This document shows, piece by piece, positions 27,009-34,992 of a stretch of 64,000 nt of DNA (positions are counted from its first letter, which is position 1; the number at the start of each line of letters is the position of its first letter). The notes below the pieces were generated by a model, which did not search any database, had not been told where the DNA came from, and worked only from the letters and a program-made list of their open reading frames with translations. The position numbers and the translations under genes were made by a program. This stretch comes from Marinobacterium_A aestuariivivens (GTDB lineage Bacteria > Pseudomonadota > Gammaproteobacteria > Pseudomonadales > Balneatricaceae), in assembly GCF_042661465.1 (NCBI RefSeq), contig NZ_JBHSWE010000001.1, positions 2,976,001 to 3,040,000 on the forward strand. The letters are read 5' to 3'.

Positions 27009-27521
27009 ATGCGTGGCAATATGGCGAAGCTGCTGGCGACCCTGCCCCAGCAGGGGCGACTGGAGCAGATCCTGATACGGCCGTCCCGCGGCGAGCCGAT
27101 GCGAAGCCTGGATCGGGCCGAGCTCGTGCCGGGGGAGGGCATCCTGGGCGATCGCTTTCACGGCCGCATCGACAGCAAGCGCCAGGTGACGCTGTTTCAG
27201 GCCGAAAACCTGGCCGTGCTGGCGTCCCTGCTGCACGTCGAGGCCGTCGACCCGGGTCTGCTGCGTCGCAACCTGCTGGTGCGGGGCATCAGCCTGCAGG
27301 CGCTCGGCGGCCGGTGTTTTCGGATCGGTGGGGTGCTGCTGGAGGGCGCCGGCCAGTGCCATCCCTGCTCGCGCATGGAGGCGGCGCTGGGGCCGGGCGG
27401 CTTCAATGCGATGCGCGGCATCGGGGGCCTCTGCGCCCGCATTCTCGAGGGTGGCACCATCCGCCCCGGCGACACCGTCACCGTGGTCGACGATACTGAC
27501 GGCTGGACGGCACGGTTGTAG
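27009..27521 (+). CDS. MOSC-domain protein
   Basis: 170 aa, a stand-alone MOSC (molybdenum cofactor sulfurase C-terminal) domain as in YiiM-like proteins that bind sulfur or molybdopterin. It shows ILGDRFHGRIDSKRQVTLFQ, RRNLLVRGISL and the conserved cysteine in GAGQCHPCSRME. The substrate is not known. Start ATG 27009; GGGAG is about 10 bases upstream. Its stop codon TAG is part of a GTAGGATGGGTTAG word resembling the GTAGG repeat ends, and it converges on ansA with a 6-bp gap. Confidence 0.85.
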   Translation: MRGNMAKLLATLPQQGRLEQILIRPSRGEPMRSLDRAELVPGEGILGDRFHGRIDSKRQVTLFQAENLAVLASLLHVEAVDPGLLRRNLLVRGISLQALGGRCFRIGGVLLEGAGQCHPCSRMEAALGPGGFNAMRGIGGLCARILEGGTIRPGDTVTVVDDTDGWTARL

Positions 27522-27527
27522 GATGGG

Positions 27528-28538
27528 TTAGCTCTGTTCGCCGCAGATCGGCATCTGCATCCGCTTGCGGATCTCCTCGGGCGAGTGACCGCTCGCTATC
27601 AGGAAGTGCAGCTTGGTAAAGGCGGCCTCGACGGTCAGGTCGCCGCCGGGAACGACGCCGATGCGGTTCAGGGTGGAGCCGGTGGCGTAGGCGCCCTGGC
27701 TGACCTTGCCCTGCAGGCACTGGGTCAGGTTGACCACCACAATGCCACGTTCGCAGGCCTTGCCCAGCGTATCCATCAGTTCGCGATTGCCATCGGGCGG
27801 ATTGCCGACGCCGTAGCTGCGGATCAACAGGCCCTTGAGCCCGGGTTCTTGCAGCAGGCGCTCGGCGACAGACCCCGGCATCCCCGGATAGAGGTGCAGC
27901 AGCGAGACCGCGGCCGGGTCGAAGTCCGGCACCCGGAACTGCGGTGCGCCCCGCTCCAGCAGCAGGTGCTCCAGCAGTTCGATATGGATGCCGACCTGCC
28001 CCAGCCAGGGGCAGTTCGGCGTATCGAAGGCATCGAATCCGGTGGCGCGCAGTTTGCTGGCGCGGTTGCCCCGCAACAGTCGGCCATTGAAGTAGAGGCC
28101 CACCTCGGGTATCGGATAGTTGCCGGCCAGGATCAACGCGGTAATCAGGTTGTCGAGGGCGTCGTTGCGTGGTTCGATCAGCGGAATTTGCGAGCCGGTC
28201 AGGATCACCGGCTTGTCGAGGCCCTGCAGCATGAACGACAGCATCGAGGCGGTATAGGCCATGGTATCGGTGCCGTGCAGGATCACGAAACCGTCGTAGC
28301 GCGCATACTCGGCGATCAGGGTATGGCCAATCCGGGTCCAGTCGCGAGGCTGTATATTCGAGCTGTCGATCAGCTGATTGAACTCCAGCAGTTCGAACTG
28401 GGGCAGGTTCTGCTGCGCCTGGTCACTGAGGCGTTCGCGCAGCACCGTCTCGAATCCGGGGACCGGAACGTAGCCCTGATCCGAGGGGTGCATGCCGATG
28501 GTGCCGCCGGTGTGGATGATCAATACTCTGGATTTCAT
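27528..28538 (-). CDS. ansA: L-asparaginase, type I (cytoplasmic)
   Basis: Hydrolyses asparagine to aspartate and ammonia. 336 aa without signal peptide. Found are the nucleophile threonine in IIHTGGTIGMHPS, the second catalytic threonine region VILHGTDTMAYTASMLSF, and ILTGSQIPL. Length and lack of a leader fit AnsA rather than periplasmic AnsB. It is preceded at 33 bp by an ankyrin-protein gene in the same orientation, probably one transcript. Confidence 0.92.
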   Translation of the reverse strand: MKSRVLIIHTGGTIGMHPSDQGYVPVPGFETVLRERLSDQAQQNLPQFELLEFNQLIDSSNIQPRDWTRIGHTLIAEYARYDGFVILHGTDTMAYTASMLSFMLQGLDKPVILTGSQIPLIEPRNDALDNLITALILAGNYPIPEVGLYFNGRLLRGNRASKLRATGFDAFDTPNCPWLGQVGIHIELLEHLLLERGAPQFRVPDFDPAAVSLLHLYPGMPGSVAERLLQEPGLKGLLIRSYGVGNPPDGNRELMDTLGKACERGIVVVNLTQCLQGKVSQGAYATGSTLNRIGVVPGGDLTVEAAFTKLHFLIASGHSPEEIRKRMQMPICGEQS

Positions 28539-28571
28539 GGGCGCAGGGTCTCCATGGCCAATAGGGGGTTG

Positions 28572-29195
28572 TCAGGGCGCGAGAAACCGCTGGCGGATGC
28601 AATAGTCCTGGTGGCACCTGCAGGCGTAGTCCCAGGTGTCGGGCTCGACGTCCGCTGGCGCGCTTGCCGGCAGCGGGCTGCCCGAGTGAACGAGAAAATG
28701 AATCAGCTCCCGGCGCCCGTCCGGCAGCGCCCGTTCGAGAAGAGTGCGTCCCTGCTGATCGGTTGCCTCGATGGTGGCGCCGGCCTGCAGCAGCCGGCTC
28801 AGATGCAGCATCTGCTGCGTCGGTTCGCAGTGGTCGAAACAGGCATGCAGCGGTGGCAGTCCCGAAGGCAGCCGGCGGTTGGGATCGGCGCCGGCCTGGA
28901 GCAGTGCGCTGATCAGGGCCAGGCTCTGCTCCGGCTGCATCAGCGCCAGTTCCAGCAATGGCCGGTCGTCGCGGTCCGTGCTTCCGGCATCGGCACCGGC
29001 GGCCAGGATCAGCTTCAGCAGTTGTGGTCGCCGGTGGCAGATCGCCAGCTCGGCGGCATGGCGCCCGTCCCGGATCGGTTGCCCCAACAGGGCGTCGTCC
29101 GCCTTGCCGAGGGCCTTGTTCAGCGCGCTGGTATCGTCGTTTTCGATAGCCGAAGCCAGCCGCTCCGGCCGGGTGTCCCTGAAGATATTGAGCAT
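28572..29195 (-). CDS. Ankyrin-repeat protein
   Basis: 207 aa, about four ankyrin-like repeats (for example LLKLILAAGADAGSTDRDDRPLLELAL, ALLQAGADPNRRLPSGLPPLHACF, RLLQAGATIEATDQQGRTLLERAL) and a C-terminal Cys-containing tail DYACRCHQDYCIRQR. No signal peptide, so probably cytoplasmic protein-protein contact. Start ATG 29195 chosen because the longer frame would cover the divergent LysR start; no strong ribosome site is seen. Function unknown; its position suggests cotranscription with ansA. Confidence 0.8.
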   Translation of the reverse strand: MLNIFRDTRPERLASAIENDDTSALNKALGKADDALLGQPIRDGRHAAELAICHRRPQLLKLILAAGADAGSTDRDDRPLLELALMQPEQSLALISALLQAGADPNRRLPSGLPPLHACFDHCEPTQQMLHLSRLLQAGATIEATDQQGRTLLERALPDGRRELIHFLVHSGSPLPASAPADVEPDTWDYACRCHQDYCIRQRFLAP

Positions 29196-29250
29196 GCAGA
29201 GGCTACCGCGGTTAAAATCATCGTCTTCTGATTCTATCCCAGGATGCGCC

Positions 29251-30180
29251 ATGCCTGCCCAGATTTCCCTCGAAGCCCTCAAGGTGCTGGATGCCATCGA
29301 TCGCCACGGCAGCTTCGCCGCGGCGGCCGAAGCCCTGTATCGCGTGCCTTCTGCCATCACCTACACGGTGCAGCGCCTCGAAGAGGAGCAGAACATCAAG
29401 GTGTTCGAGAAACAGGGGCGACGGATGGTGCTGACGCCGGTCGGGCGCATGCTGCTGCAGCATGGTCGCCAGATCCTTCAGGCCACCGAATCGCTGGCGG
29501 AAATGGCCCAGCGCATGGCCCATGGCTGGGAGGCCCAGCTGACCATTGCCATCAACGGCATCTTCCCGATCGAGCTGATCTTCCCGCTGATCCGGCGCTT
29601 CCAGCAGGTGCAGCCCGATATCCATCTGGCGCTGCGCTACGAGACCCTGGCCGGTACCTGGGACTGCCTGCACGAGAACCGCGCGGACCTGGTGATCGGT
29701 GCGCCGGGGCTGCCACCCGAAGGGCGCTCCTACGATACGCTGCCGTTGCCGCTGATGCCGGACGATGCCTTCTGCTACGTCGCGGCCCCCGGCCATCCGA
29801 TCTGCGAGCTGGAGCAGCCGGTCAAACGCGATGCGCTGCGCCGCTTCACCTCGGTGGTGATCCCGGACAGCTCGACGCGCCTGCCGGCCCTGACCTACGG
29901 CCTGCTCGAAAGCCAGCCTCGCCTCTTCGTGCCCGATGTCGATGCCAAGCTCAAGGCCCACCTGGGCGGGCTGGGCATCGGCTACCTGCCGCGCTTTCGC
30001 GCCGCTCCCCACCTCGAAAGCGGCGAGCTGGTGGAGATCCAGGTCGAGCTGGTACGCAGCGACCACAGCCACTATGTCGCTTGGCACAGCAGCAACCAGG
30101 GACGGGCCCTGCACTGGTTTATCGATGCGCTGCGCGAGCAGAATCCCTACGCCGAGCTGCTGACCGAGAGTTTCGCCTGA
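29251..30180 (+). CDS. LysR-family transcriptional regulator
   Basis: 309 aa. N-terminal winged HTH (MPAQISLEALKVLDAIDRHGSFAAAAEAL...SAITYTVQRLEEEQNIKVFEKQGRR) and a periplasmic-binding-like effector domain starting near residue 90. It resembles the group containing E. coli YafC/YhjC-type regulators. It is divergent from the ankyrin-ansA pair with 55 bp between, so that pair is a possible target. AGGA lies 6 bases before ATG 29251. The effector is not evident. Confidence 0.9.
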   Translation: MPAQISLEALKVLDAIDRHGSFAAAAEALYRVPSAITYTVQRLEEEQNIKVFEKQGRRMVLTPVGRMLLQHGRQILQATESLAEMAQRMAHGWEAQLTIAINGIFPIELIFPLIRRFQQVQPDIHLALRYETLAGTWDCLHENRADLVIGAPGLPPEGRSYDTLPLPLMPDDAFCYVAAPGHPICELEQPVKRDALRRFTSVVIPDSSTRLPALTYGLLESQPRLFVPDVDAKLKAHLGGLGIGYLPRFRAAPHLESGELVEIQVELVRSDHSHYVAWHSSNQGRALHWFIDALREQNPYAELLTESFA

Positions 30181-30312
30181 GCGACCGTTTTTCCTGTCGC
30201 GGCGTCGTCGCGGTGCGCATCACTTCGTTCAGCAGCCCCCAGCAAGGTAACAGGCCAAAGTAGGGTGCTGGTAAGCGCAGCGCACCGCACCGAAGAACCG
30301 CGCCTTCGACGT

Positions 30313-31389
30313 TCAGGAATCGCAGCAGCCTGCGCCGGTTTCGGCGGGCAGCAGCCTGCGGCGCAGCGGGCGGATCGCGAGCAGCAGCAGAACGGTGGCG
30401 GACAGCCACTGCAGGGCGCCGAAGAGGGATGCTTCCTGATGCCCGGCCTGCCGTATCGGCAGATACAGGTCGCTGCCGTCGAGCAGCCAGTTGGTGGCGT
30501 AGCCCAGCAACAGCGCACTGCCGCAGATGCCGGCCAGATAGAGCGCCACCGTGCGCCTGCCCAGTTCGCGCACCAGGATGCCGAGTGCGGCGATATTGGT
30601 CGCCGGTCCCGCCAGCATGAACACCAGCACCGCACCGGGCGACAGGCCCGCCGCCAGCATCGCCGCCGCCAGCGGTGTCGATGCGGTGGCGCAGATATAG
30701 AGTGGCAGTCCGACCAGCAGCATCAGCAGCAGTGCCCAGACGCTGTCGCCGACTTCGAGTAGCGCCGAGGGCTCGACCAGGGTGCTGACCAGGGCCGCCA
30801 GCACCAGCCCGAATGCGAGCCAGGCGGCGATATCGTCCACCAGGTCGGCAACATCGTGCACAAAGGCGCGGGCCCGGTTGCCGGAAGAGGGCCGGGCGAC
30901 AGCCGCCGTATCGCAGCCGCCGGCGCTGCTGCAGCAACTCGATGGGGCGGCTTTCGCCACGGGCGCCGGCAGGGGCTCATGCCGGCTGTCGAAGCCGAGC
31001 ACCAGCAGGCCGCTGGCGATGGCGCTGAGGATCGCCGCCAGCGGGCGCACCAGCGCCAGTACCGGCCCGAGCAGGGCATAGGAGACCGCGACCGAGTCGA
31101 CTCCGGTTTCCGGCGTCGCGATCAGAAAGGACACGGTCGAGGGTTTCGAGGCTCCGGCCCGGCGCAGCCCGATCGCTGCCGGCAGCACGCCACAGGAGCA
31201 CAGTGGCAGCGGTGCGCCGATCAGCGACGCCCGCACTACCGTCCCGGCACCGCGTCCGTCCAGCCAGCGCCGTACCAGCGCCTGGGGAATCCAGCCCTTG
31301 ATCAGCCCGGCCAGCAGCAGCCCGGCCAGTAGCCAGAAGGCGGTGTCGAGGTAAAGGTCGAGGAGATTATCCAGAAACTGCCAGAGCAT
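30313..31389 (-). CDS. SO_0444-type heavy-metal permease (DUF318/ArsP-like)
   Basis: 358-aa membrane protein of the permease family PF03773. It has two bundles: the first includes APLPLCSCGVLPAAIGLRRAGASKPSTVSFLIATPETG with the conserved cysteine pair, and the second GLPLYICATASTPLAAAMLAAGLSPGAVLVFMLAGPATN. A cytoplasmic loop has a cysteine cluster CCSSAGGC, and the protein ends in GAGCCDS. The SO_0444 group is annotated as Cu/Zn efflux; ArsP relatives export organoarsenicals. AAGGAA precedes ATG 31389. No metal-responsive regulator lies beside it. Confidence 0.85.
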   Translation of the reverse strand: MLWQFLDNLLDLYLDTAFWLLAGLLLAGLIKGWIPQALVRRWLDGRGAGTVVRASLIGAPLPLCSCGVLPAAIGLRRAGASKPSTVSFLIATPETGVDSVAVSYALLGPVLALVRPLAAILSAIASGLLVLGFDSRHEPLPAPVAKAAPSSCCSSAGGCDTAAVARPSSGNRARAFVHDVADLVDDIAAWLAFGLVLAALVSTLVEPSALLEVGDSVWALLLMLLVGLPLYICATASTPLAAAMLAAGLSPGAVLVFMLAGPATNIAALGILVRELGRRTVALYLAGICGSALLLGYATNWLLDGSDLYLPIRQAGHQEASLFGALQWLSATVLLLLAIRPLRRRLLPAETGAGCCDS

Positions 31390-31449
31390 AGACTGTTCCT
31401 TTCAGTGGCTGTACCTACAGCTTACCCGATGCGCCAGGATGCTGTCGGC

Positions 31450-32412
31450 TCAGATCGTACCCAGCAATCGCAACAGGAAAATACCGCTACTGAGCGATAC
31501 CACCGAACCCAGCGTAGTCGTGAGGATGACATTGGCGGTCAGTTGGGCATTGGCGCCCATCGCCTTGGCCATGACGAAGGCAGCGGCGGCAGTGGGACAG
31601 GCAAAAAGGACGAACAGCAGCGTCAGCTCCTGTCCCGCGAAGCCGAGCAGGGCGGCGATCGGCGTCAGTACCAGCGGCAGGAGCAGCAGCTTGGTGGCCG
31701 TGGCCCAGAAGGCGGTGGCGGAGCTGGCGCGCAGGCTGCGCAGGTCGAGCGAGCCGCCGATGGTCAGCAGGGCCAGCGGCAGCGTCAGGTTGGCGAAATA
31801 GCGCCCGGTGGTGTCGAGCGTCTCGGGCAGGTGCAGGCCGAAGTAGGAGAACGGTAACGCCAGTGCCACCGCAATAATCAGCGGATTCTTCACCACGGCC
31901 AGCAGAATGCCCCTGAAGCCGGCACCGTGGCCGTCCGCAGCCTTCATGGGCAGCGTCAGCGCCAGTACCGACAGCACATTGAACATCGGAATCACCAGTG
32001 CCAGCATCATCGAGGCCTGACTGAGGCCGGTGCTGCCGAAGAGGTTGTAGCTCAGGGCCAGTCCGATGATGCCGTAATTGCTGCGACAGGCGCCTTGGAC
32101 GAAGGCGCCGAGATCCCCGGGACTGTGGATCAGGCGAGCGGCCAGCCACCAGGTGACGGCAAAGCTGGCGAGAATGCCGGCGAAAACGAAACCCAGCAGG
32201 CCGGGGTTGAACACGGCCTGGAAGTCGGTGCGGGAAATCGACATGAAGACCAGGATCGGCAGCGTCACCATGAAAACAAGTCGCGAGGCGGTATTGATGA
32301 AGCCGTCGTCGATCAGTTGCCAGCGCCGGAGCAGGAAGCCGAGCAGCACGATGATGAAAATGGGGGCGACGACGCCGGCCGTGAACTGAAGCGACTGAAG
32401 GTAGAGCTCCAC
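31450..32412 (-). CDS. AEC-family transporter
   Basis: 320 aa, about ten TM helices, auxin efflux carrier (Mem_trans) family. Typical features are FLLRRWQLIDDGFINTASRLVFMVTLPILVF near the N-terminus and the QGACRSNYGIIGLALSYNLFG crossover region. Bacterial members move carboxylates such as malonate or malate, but the substrate cannot be told here. GTG start at 32412 with GGGAG 6 bases upstream. Confidence 0.87.
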   Translation of the reverse strand: MELYLQSLQFTAGVVAPIFIIVLLGFLLRRWQLIDDGFINTASRLVFMVTLPILVFMSISRTDFQAVFNPGLLGFVFAGILASFAVTWWLAARLIHSPGDLGAFVQGACRSNYGIIGLALSYNLFGSTGLSQASMMLALVIPMFNVLSVLALTLPMKAADGHGAGFRGILLAVVKNPLIIAVALALPFSYFGLHLPETLDTTGRYFANLTLPLALLTIGGSLDLRSLRASSATAFWATATKLLLLPLVLTPIAALLGFAGQELTLLFVLFACPTAAAAFVMAKAMGANAQLTANVILTTTLGSVVSLSSGIFLLRLLGTI

Positions 32413-32484
32413 CGAGGACTCCCGAAGGCAAATGGGCGCTCATTCTATCCCTTTATCACGCAGTTGCGTAATCAAGCCTGACGA

Positions 32485-32982
32485 TCAGGCCTGGTGCAGT
32501 TTCGGGTAGTCGAACAGCTCCAGGGTGCCGCAGGACTCGGCCAGCTCGCACCAGCGGGTAATGCTCAGATGAATATGCAGCACGGCCGAGGTGGGAAACT
32601 TGAGCAGCCGTTCATGGGTCAGGTAGTACCCCAGGCTTTCGAGACCCGGGTTATGGCCCACGACCATCAGATGATGGCTGTGGTCGTTCTGCTGCTGCAA
32701 CTGGTGCAGCAGCGTCTCGCAACAGGACTCGTACAGCTCGGGCAGTATCCGCAGCTGCTCCGATGACAGTTCGAGGGTATCGGCAAGGGCTTCGGCCGTT
32801 GTCAGCGCCCGTTCGGCGCCGCTGCTCAGCAGCAGGTCGGGTACCAGTCCGAAACTGCGGACCCGCTGGGCCATGGCGGGCAGATCAAGTTCGCCGCGTT
32901 TGTTGAGGGGGCGGTCGAAATCATCCTGCCGGGGATCGGCCCAGCTGGATTTGGCATGCCGGATCAGCGTGAGTTTTTTCAT
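32485..32982 (-). CDS. sixA: Phosphohistidine phosphatase SixA
   Basis: 165 aa, histidine-phosphatase superfamily. RHAKSSWADPRQDDFDRPLNKRG contains the RHx nucleophile motif, and VVGHNPGLESLGYYL the second histidine. SixA removes phosphate from PtsN/NPr-type phosphohistidine in nitrogen PTS control. ATG 32982 gives the family start MKKLTLIRHAKSSW; no good ribosome site precedes it. The leader upstream contains a strong terminator hairpin and a sigma-54 promoter. Confidence 0.9.
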   Translation of the reverse strand: MKKLTLIRHAKSSWADPRQDDFDRPLNKRGELDLPAMAQRVRSFGLVPDLLLSSGAERALTTAEALADTLELSSEQLRILPELYESCCETLLHQLQQQNDHSHHLMVVGHNPGLESLGYYLTHERLLKFPTSAVLHIHLSITRWCELAESCGTLELFDYPKLHQA

Positions 32983-33069
32983 GATGATGGCCGGTTGCGG
33001 TGGGAGGGTCGGGATTTCGTAGCAGTATTGGTCGAAAGTCCGGGAAATACCAGTAGACAGCCGCGTGCG

Positions 33070-33105
33070 ACAGGGAAAAAAGGGCGGGGTGGCCCCCGCC
33101 CAAAA
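33070..33105 (-). terminator. Rho-independent terminator, minus strand
   Basis: GGGCGGGG (33101-33094) pairs with CCCCGCCC (33089-33082) over a 4-base loop, followed by TTTTTT on the minus strand. It stands about 330 bp after the sigma-54 regulator and 90 bp before sixA, so it ends a transcript that starts in between or runs on from the regulator. Confidence 0.8.
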
Positions 33106-33270
33106 GGTGCGGGCCGAAGCCCGCCGGAGATGCAGGCGGCGAATGCCGCCCGGCAAGTGCCCGGTCCCCAAACCGGTATTTCGTAAGTCGTAAGGCGTAA
33201 GTTGTGCCCCCTGGATACTCTGAGCGCGCAGTGCGGGCCCGACAATCGAAGCCGCAAACCGCAAATCTAT
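33073..33270 (-). ncRNA. Candidate sigma-54-dependent structured small RNA
   Basis: About 200 nt from the predicted start after the -12 element to the terminator T-run. No ORF of note. The 3' half is a chain of hairpins: CCGGT/ACCGG, GGCGGC-ATTC-GCCGCC, GCGGGC-TTCG-GCCCGC with a UUCG tetraloop, then the terminator. The middle has three TTACG words at about 8-base spacing (33181-33203). I see no AANAANAA Crc/Hfq motifs, so it is not an obvious CrcZ. This is inferred from promoter, structure and terminator only; some hairpins could be repeat remnants. Confidence 0.45.
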
Positions 33271-33280
33271 GCTGCATTGC

Positions 33281-33296
33281 AGCAAAGTGTGGGCCA
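33281..33296 (-). promoter_or_regulatory. Sigma-54 (-24/-12) promoter
   Basis: Minus strand TGGCCCACACTTTGCT: the -24 GG and -12 GC are at the exact consensus spacing, matching TGGCACG-N4-TTGCW at all but two positions. It lies 138 bp beyond the stop of a sigma-54 activator gene and points away from it toward the candidate RNA and sixA. Confidence 0.65.
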
Positions 33297-33394
33297 GTTT
33301 TGACAAATGCAATAAAAACAGGGGGTTGGCGTCAGAGGCGAGCGGTTGTCGCTGTCCCGACTGTATGGAGTTCGAGACATTATTGTCGAGCTGT

Positions 33395-33412
33395 CTGTCT
33401 TGCTCCAGACAG
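33395..33412. promoter_or_regulatory. Possible activator-binding inverted repeat (UAS)
   Basis: CTGTCT-TGCTCC-AGACAG is a perfect 6-bp inverted repeat with a 6-base centre, about 100 bp upstream of the sigma-54 promoter, where enhancer sites usually lie. A second palindrome, GTCGG-A-CCGAC, is at 33418-33428. It lies just past the regulator's stop codon. Confidence 0.4.
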
Positions 33413-33433
33413 CGATGGTCGGACCGACGGAGA

Positions 33434-34816
33434 TCAGGGTCGGTATTTTCTCAGGTGCTCGTAGAGCGTGGCGCGGGAGATGCCCAGGCGGCGGGCGGCC
33501 TGGCTCTTGTTGCCGCCGCACTGTGCGATGGCGTCCTGCAGTGCCTGCCATTCTGTCTGCTGGCGTAACTGCTCGAGGCTCTGCGGTCGGGGACTGCTCT
33601 GTTGCGGCAGGTCGTCGTCGGCGCCGAGGTCGCCCGGTTCGATGCAGTGCCCCTCGGCCATGACGCAGGCGCGCTCGAGGCGGTTGTGCAGTTCACGCAC
33701 GTTGCCGGGCCAGGGATACTGTTCTAGCCATGCCCGCGCAGCCGGCGACAGCGCCAGCGCCGGCAGATTGGCCTGTTGCTGTATCTGCTGCAGCAGGCGG
33801 TCGCTGATCAGAGGGATATCGCCATGGCGCTCGCGCAGCGGTGGCAACCGGATCGGCAGCACGTTGAGGCGATAATAGAGGTCGGCCCGAAACTCGCCCT
33901 GCTCGACCAGCCCTTTCAGATCCTTGGCGGTGGCGGCAATGACCCGGACATCGACCTGCTCCAGCCGGTTCGATCCCAGGGCTTCGACTTCCCGCTCCTG
34001 CAGCACCCGCAGCAGCTTGGCCTGCATCGGCAGCGGCATCTCGGCGATTTCGTCGAGGAAGAGGGTGCCGCCGTTGGCCAGCTGCACCTTGCCCTTGCGT
34101 CCCTGGCGGTCGGCGCCGGTATAGGCGCCCGGCGCGGCACCGAACAGCTCGGCCTCGACCAGGGATTCCGGCAGTGCGGCCATGTTGATGCCGACGAAGG
34201 GGCCGCCGGCCCGGGGCGAGGCATTGTGGATGCCCTGGGCCAGCAGTTCCTTGCCGGTACCGGTTTCGCCCAGCAGCAGTAGGGTGGTGTCGAGCTGGGC
34301 GGCGCGCAGGGCCTGGCGCCGCAGCTGTTGCATCGCAGTCGATTCGCCGATGATATCGTCGAGGGCATAGCGCGAGGGCCGCAGCAGGTTCTCCGACTCC
34401 AGCCGGCGTCGCAGCCGGGCGAACTTGTCGAACAGAGGCTGGATGCTGTCGAGATCATCGTAGAAGACGAAGCCGATGGCGCCGAACACCTGGCCGCTGT
34501 CGTCTTTCAGTGGCAGCCGGGTCACCAGGCACCAGCGACCGCTGATCTGCATCAGGTCGACGAAGTTGGGTTTGCCGCTACGCACCACCCGCGGCAGGCC
34601 GGTGGTGGGCAGAATCTCCTCGACCGGGCGGCCGACCACCGGTTCATCGGGCGGCAGGTCGATCAGCTCGCGATACTGGTCGCTCATCCAGAGCACCCGG
34701 CAGTCGGGGTCGACCGCCACGGCGCCCTGGCACAGGCTCGAGAGCAGCTCGAACAGCTGGCCGCTACGGTCGCCCGTATCGAGCATGCGTCGTAGCATTT
34801 TGTGGGTGTCTTGCAT
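33434..34816 (-). CDS. Sigma-54-dependent transcriptional activator (PAS-AAA-Fis)
   Basis: 460-aa bacterial enhancer-binding protein. N-terminal PAS-like sensor (about 20-130), AAA+ domain with Walker A GETGTGKE, the sigma-54 contact loop GAYTGA (the accepted Y variant of GAFTGA), Walker B GGTLFLDEIAEMP and arginine fingers, then a Fis-type HTH (NKSQAARRLGISRATLYEHLRKYRP). It has no REC domain, so it is ligand-sensing rather than kinase-controlled. ATG 34816 is chosen by domain limits; longer frames extend across the divergent tamA promoter region. Its regulon is unknown, but a sigma-54 promoter lies directly downstream. Confidence 0.9.
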   Translation of the reverse strand: MQDTHKMLRRMLDTGDRSGQLFELLSSLCQGAVAVDPDCRVLWMSDQYRELIDLPPDEPVVGRPVEEILPTTGLPRVVRSGKPNFVDLMQISGRWCLVTRLPLKDDSGQVFGAIGFVFYDDLDSIQPLFDKFARLRRRLESENLLRPSRYALDDIIGESTAMQQLRRQALRAAQLDTTLLLLGETGTGKELLAQGIHNASPRAGGPFVGINMAALPESLVEAELFGAAPGAYTGADRQGRKGKVQLANGGTLFLDEIAEMPLPMQAKLLRVLQEREVEALGSNRLEQVDVRVIAATAKDLKGLVEQGEFRADLYYRLNVLPIRLPPLRERHGDIPLISDRLLQQIQQQANLPALALSPAARAWLEQYPWPGNVRELHNRLERACVMAEGHCIEPGDLGADDDLPQQSSPRPQSLEQLRQQTEWQALQDAIAQCGGNKSQAARRLGISRATLYEHLRKYRP

Positions 34817-34992
34817 TGCCGGGGTCCGTCGATATCCTGTGCTCCGCACGTTAGCAGATTGCGCACGCCGGGGCATCCGGCGGATTACGGCCGGGCCGAA
34901 AAGCGATAGACTACAGCGATTGTGGATTCCCTGAAATCTGTCCAGGGTTCTGTCGCGTAAAGAGAGCTGCAAGCGCTTCGAAGGATATCCCA

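Noticed and set aside
33073..33270. Calling the candidate RNA CrcZ
   Set aside because: The neighbouring activator lacks the REC domain of CbrB and the RNA has no AANAANAA motifs; only the genetic layout is similar.
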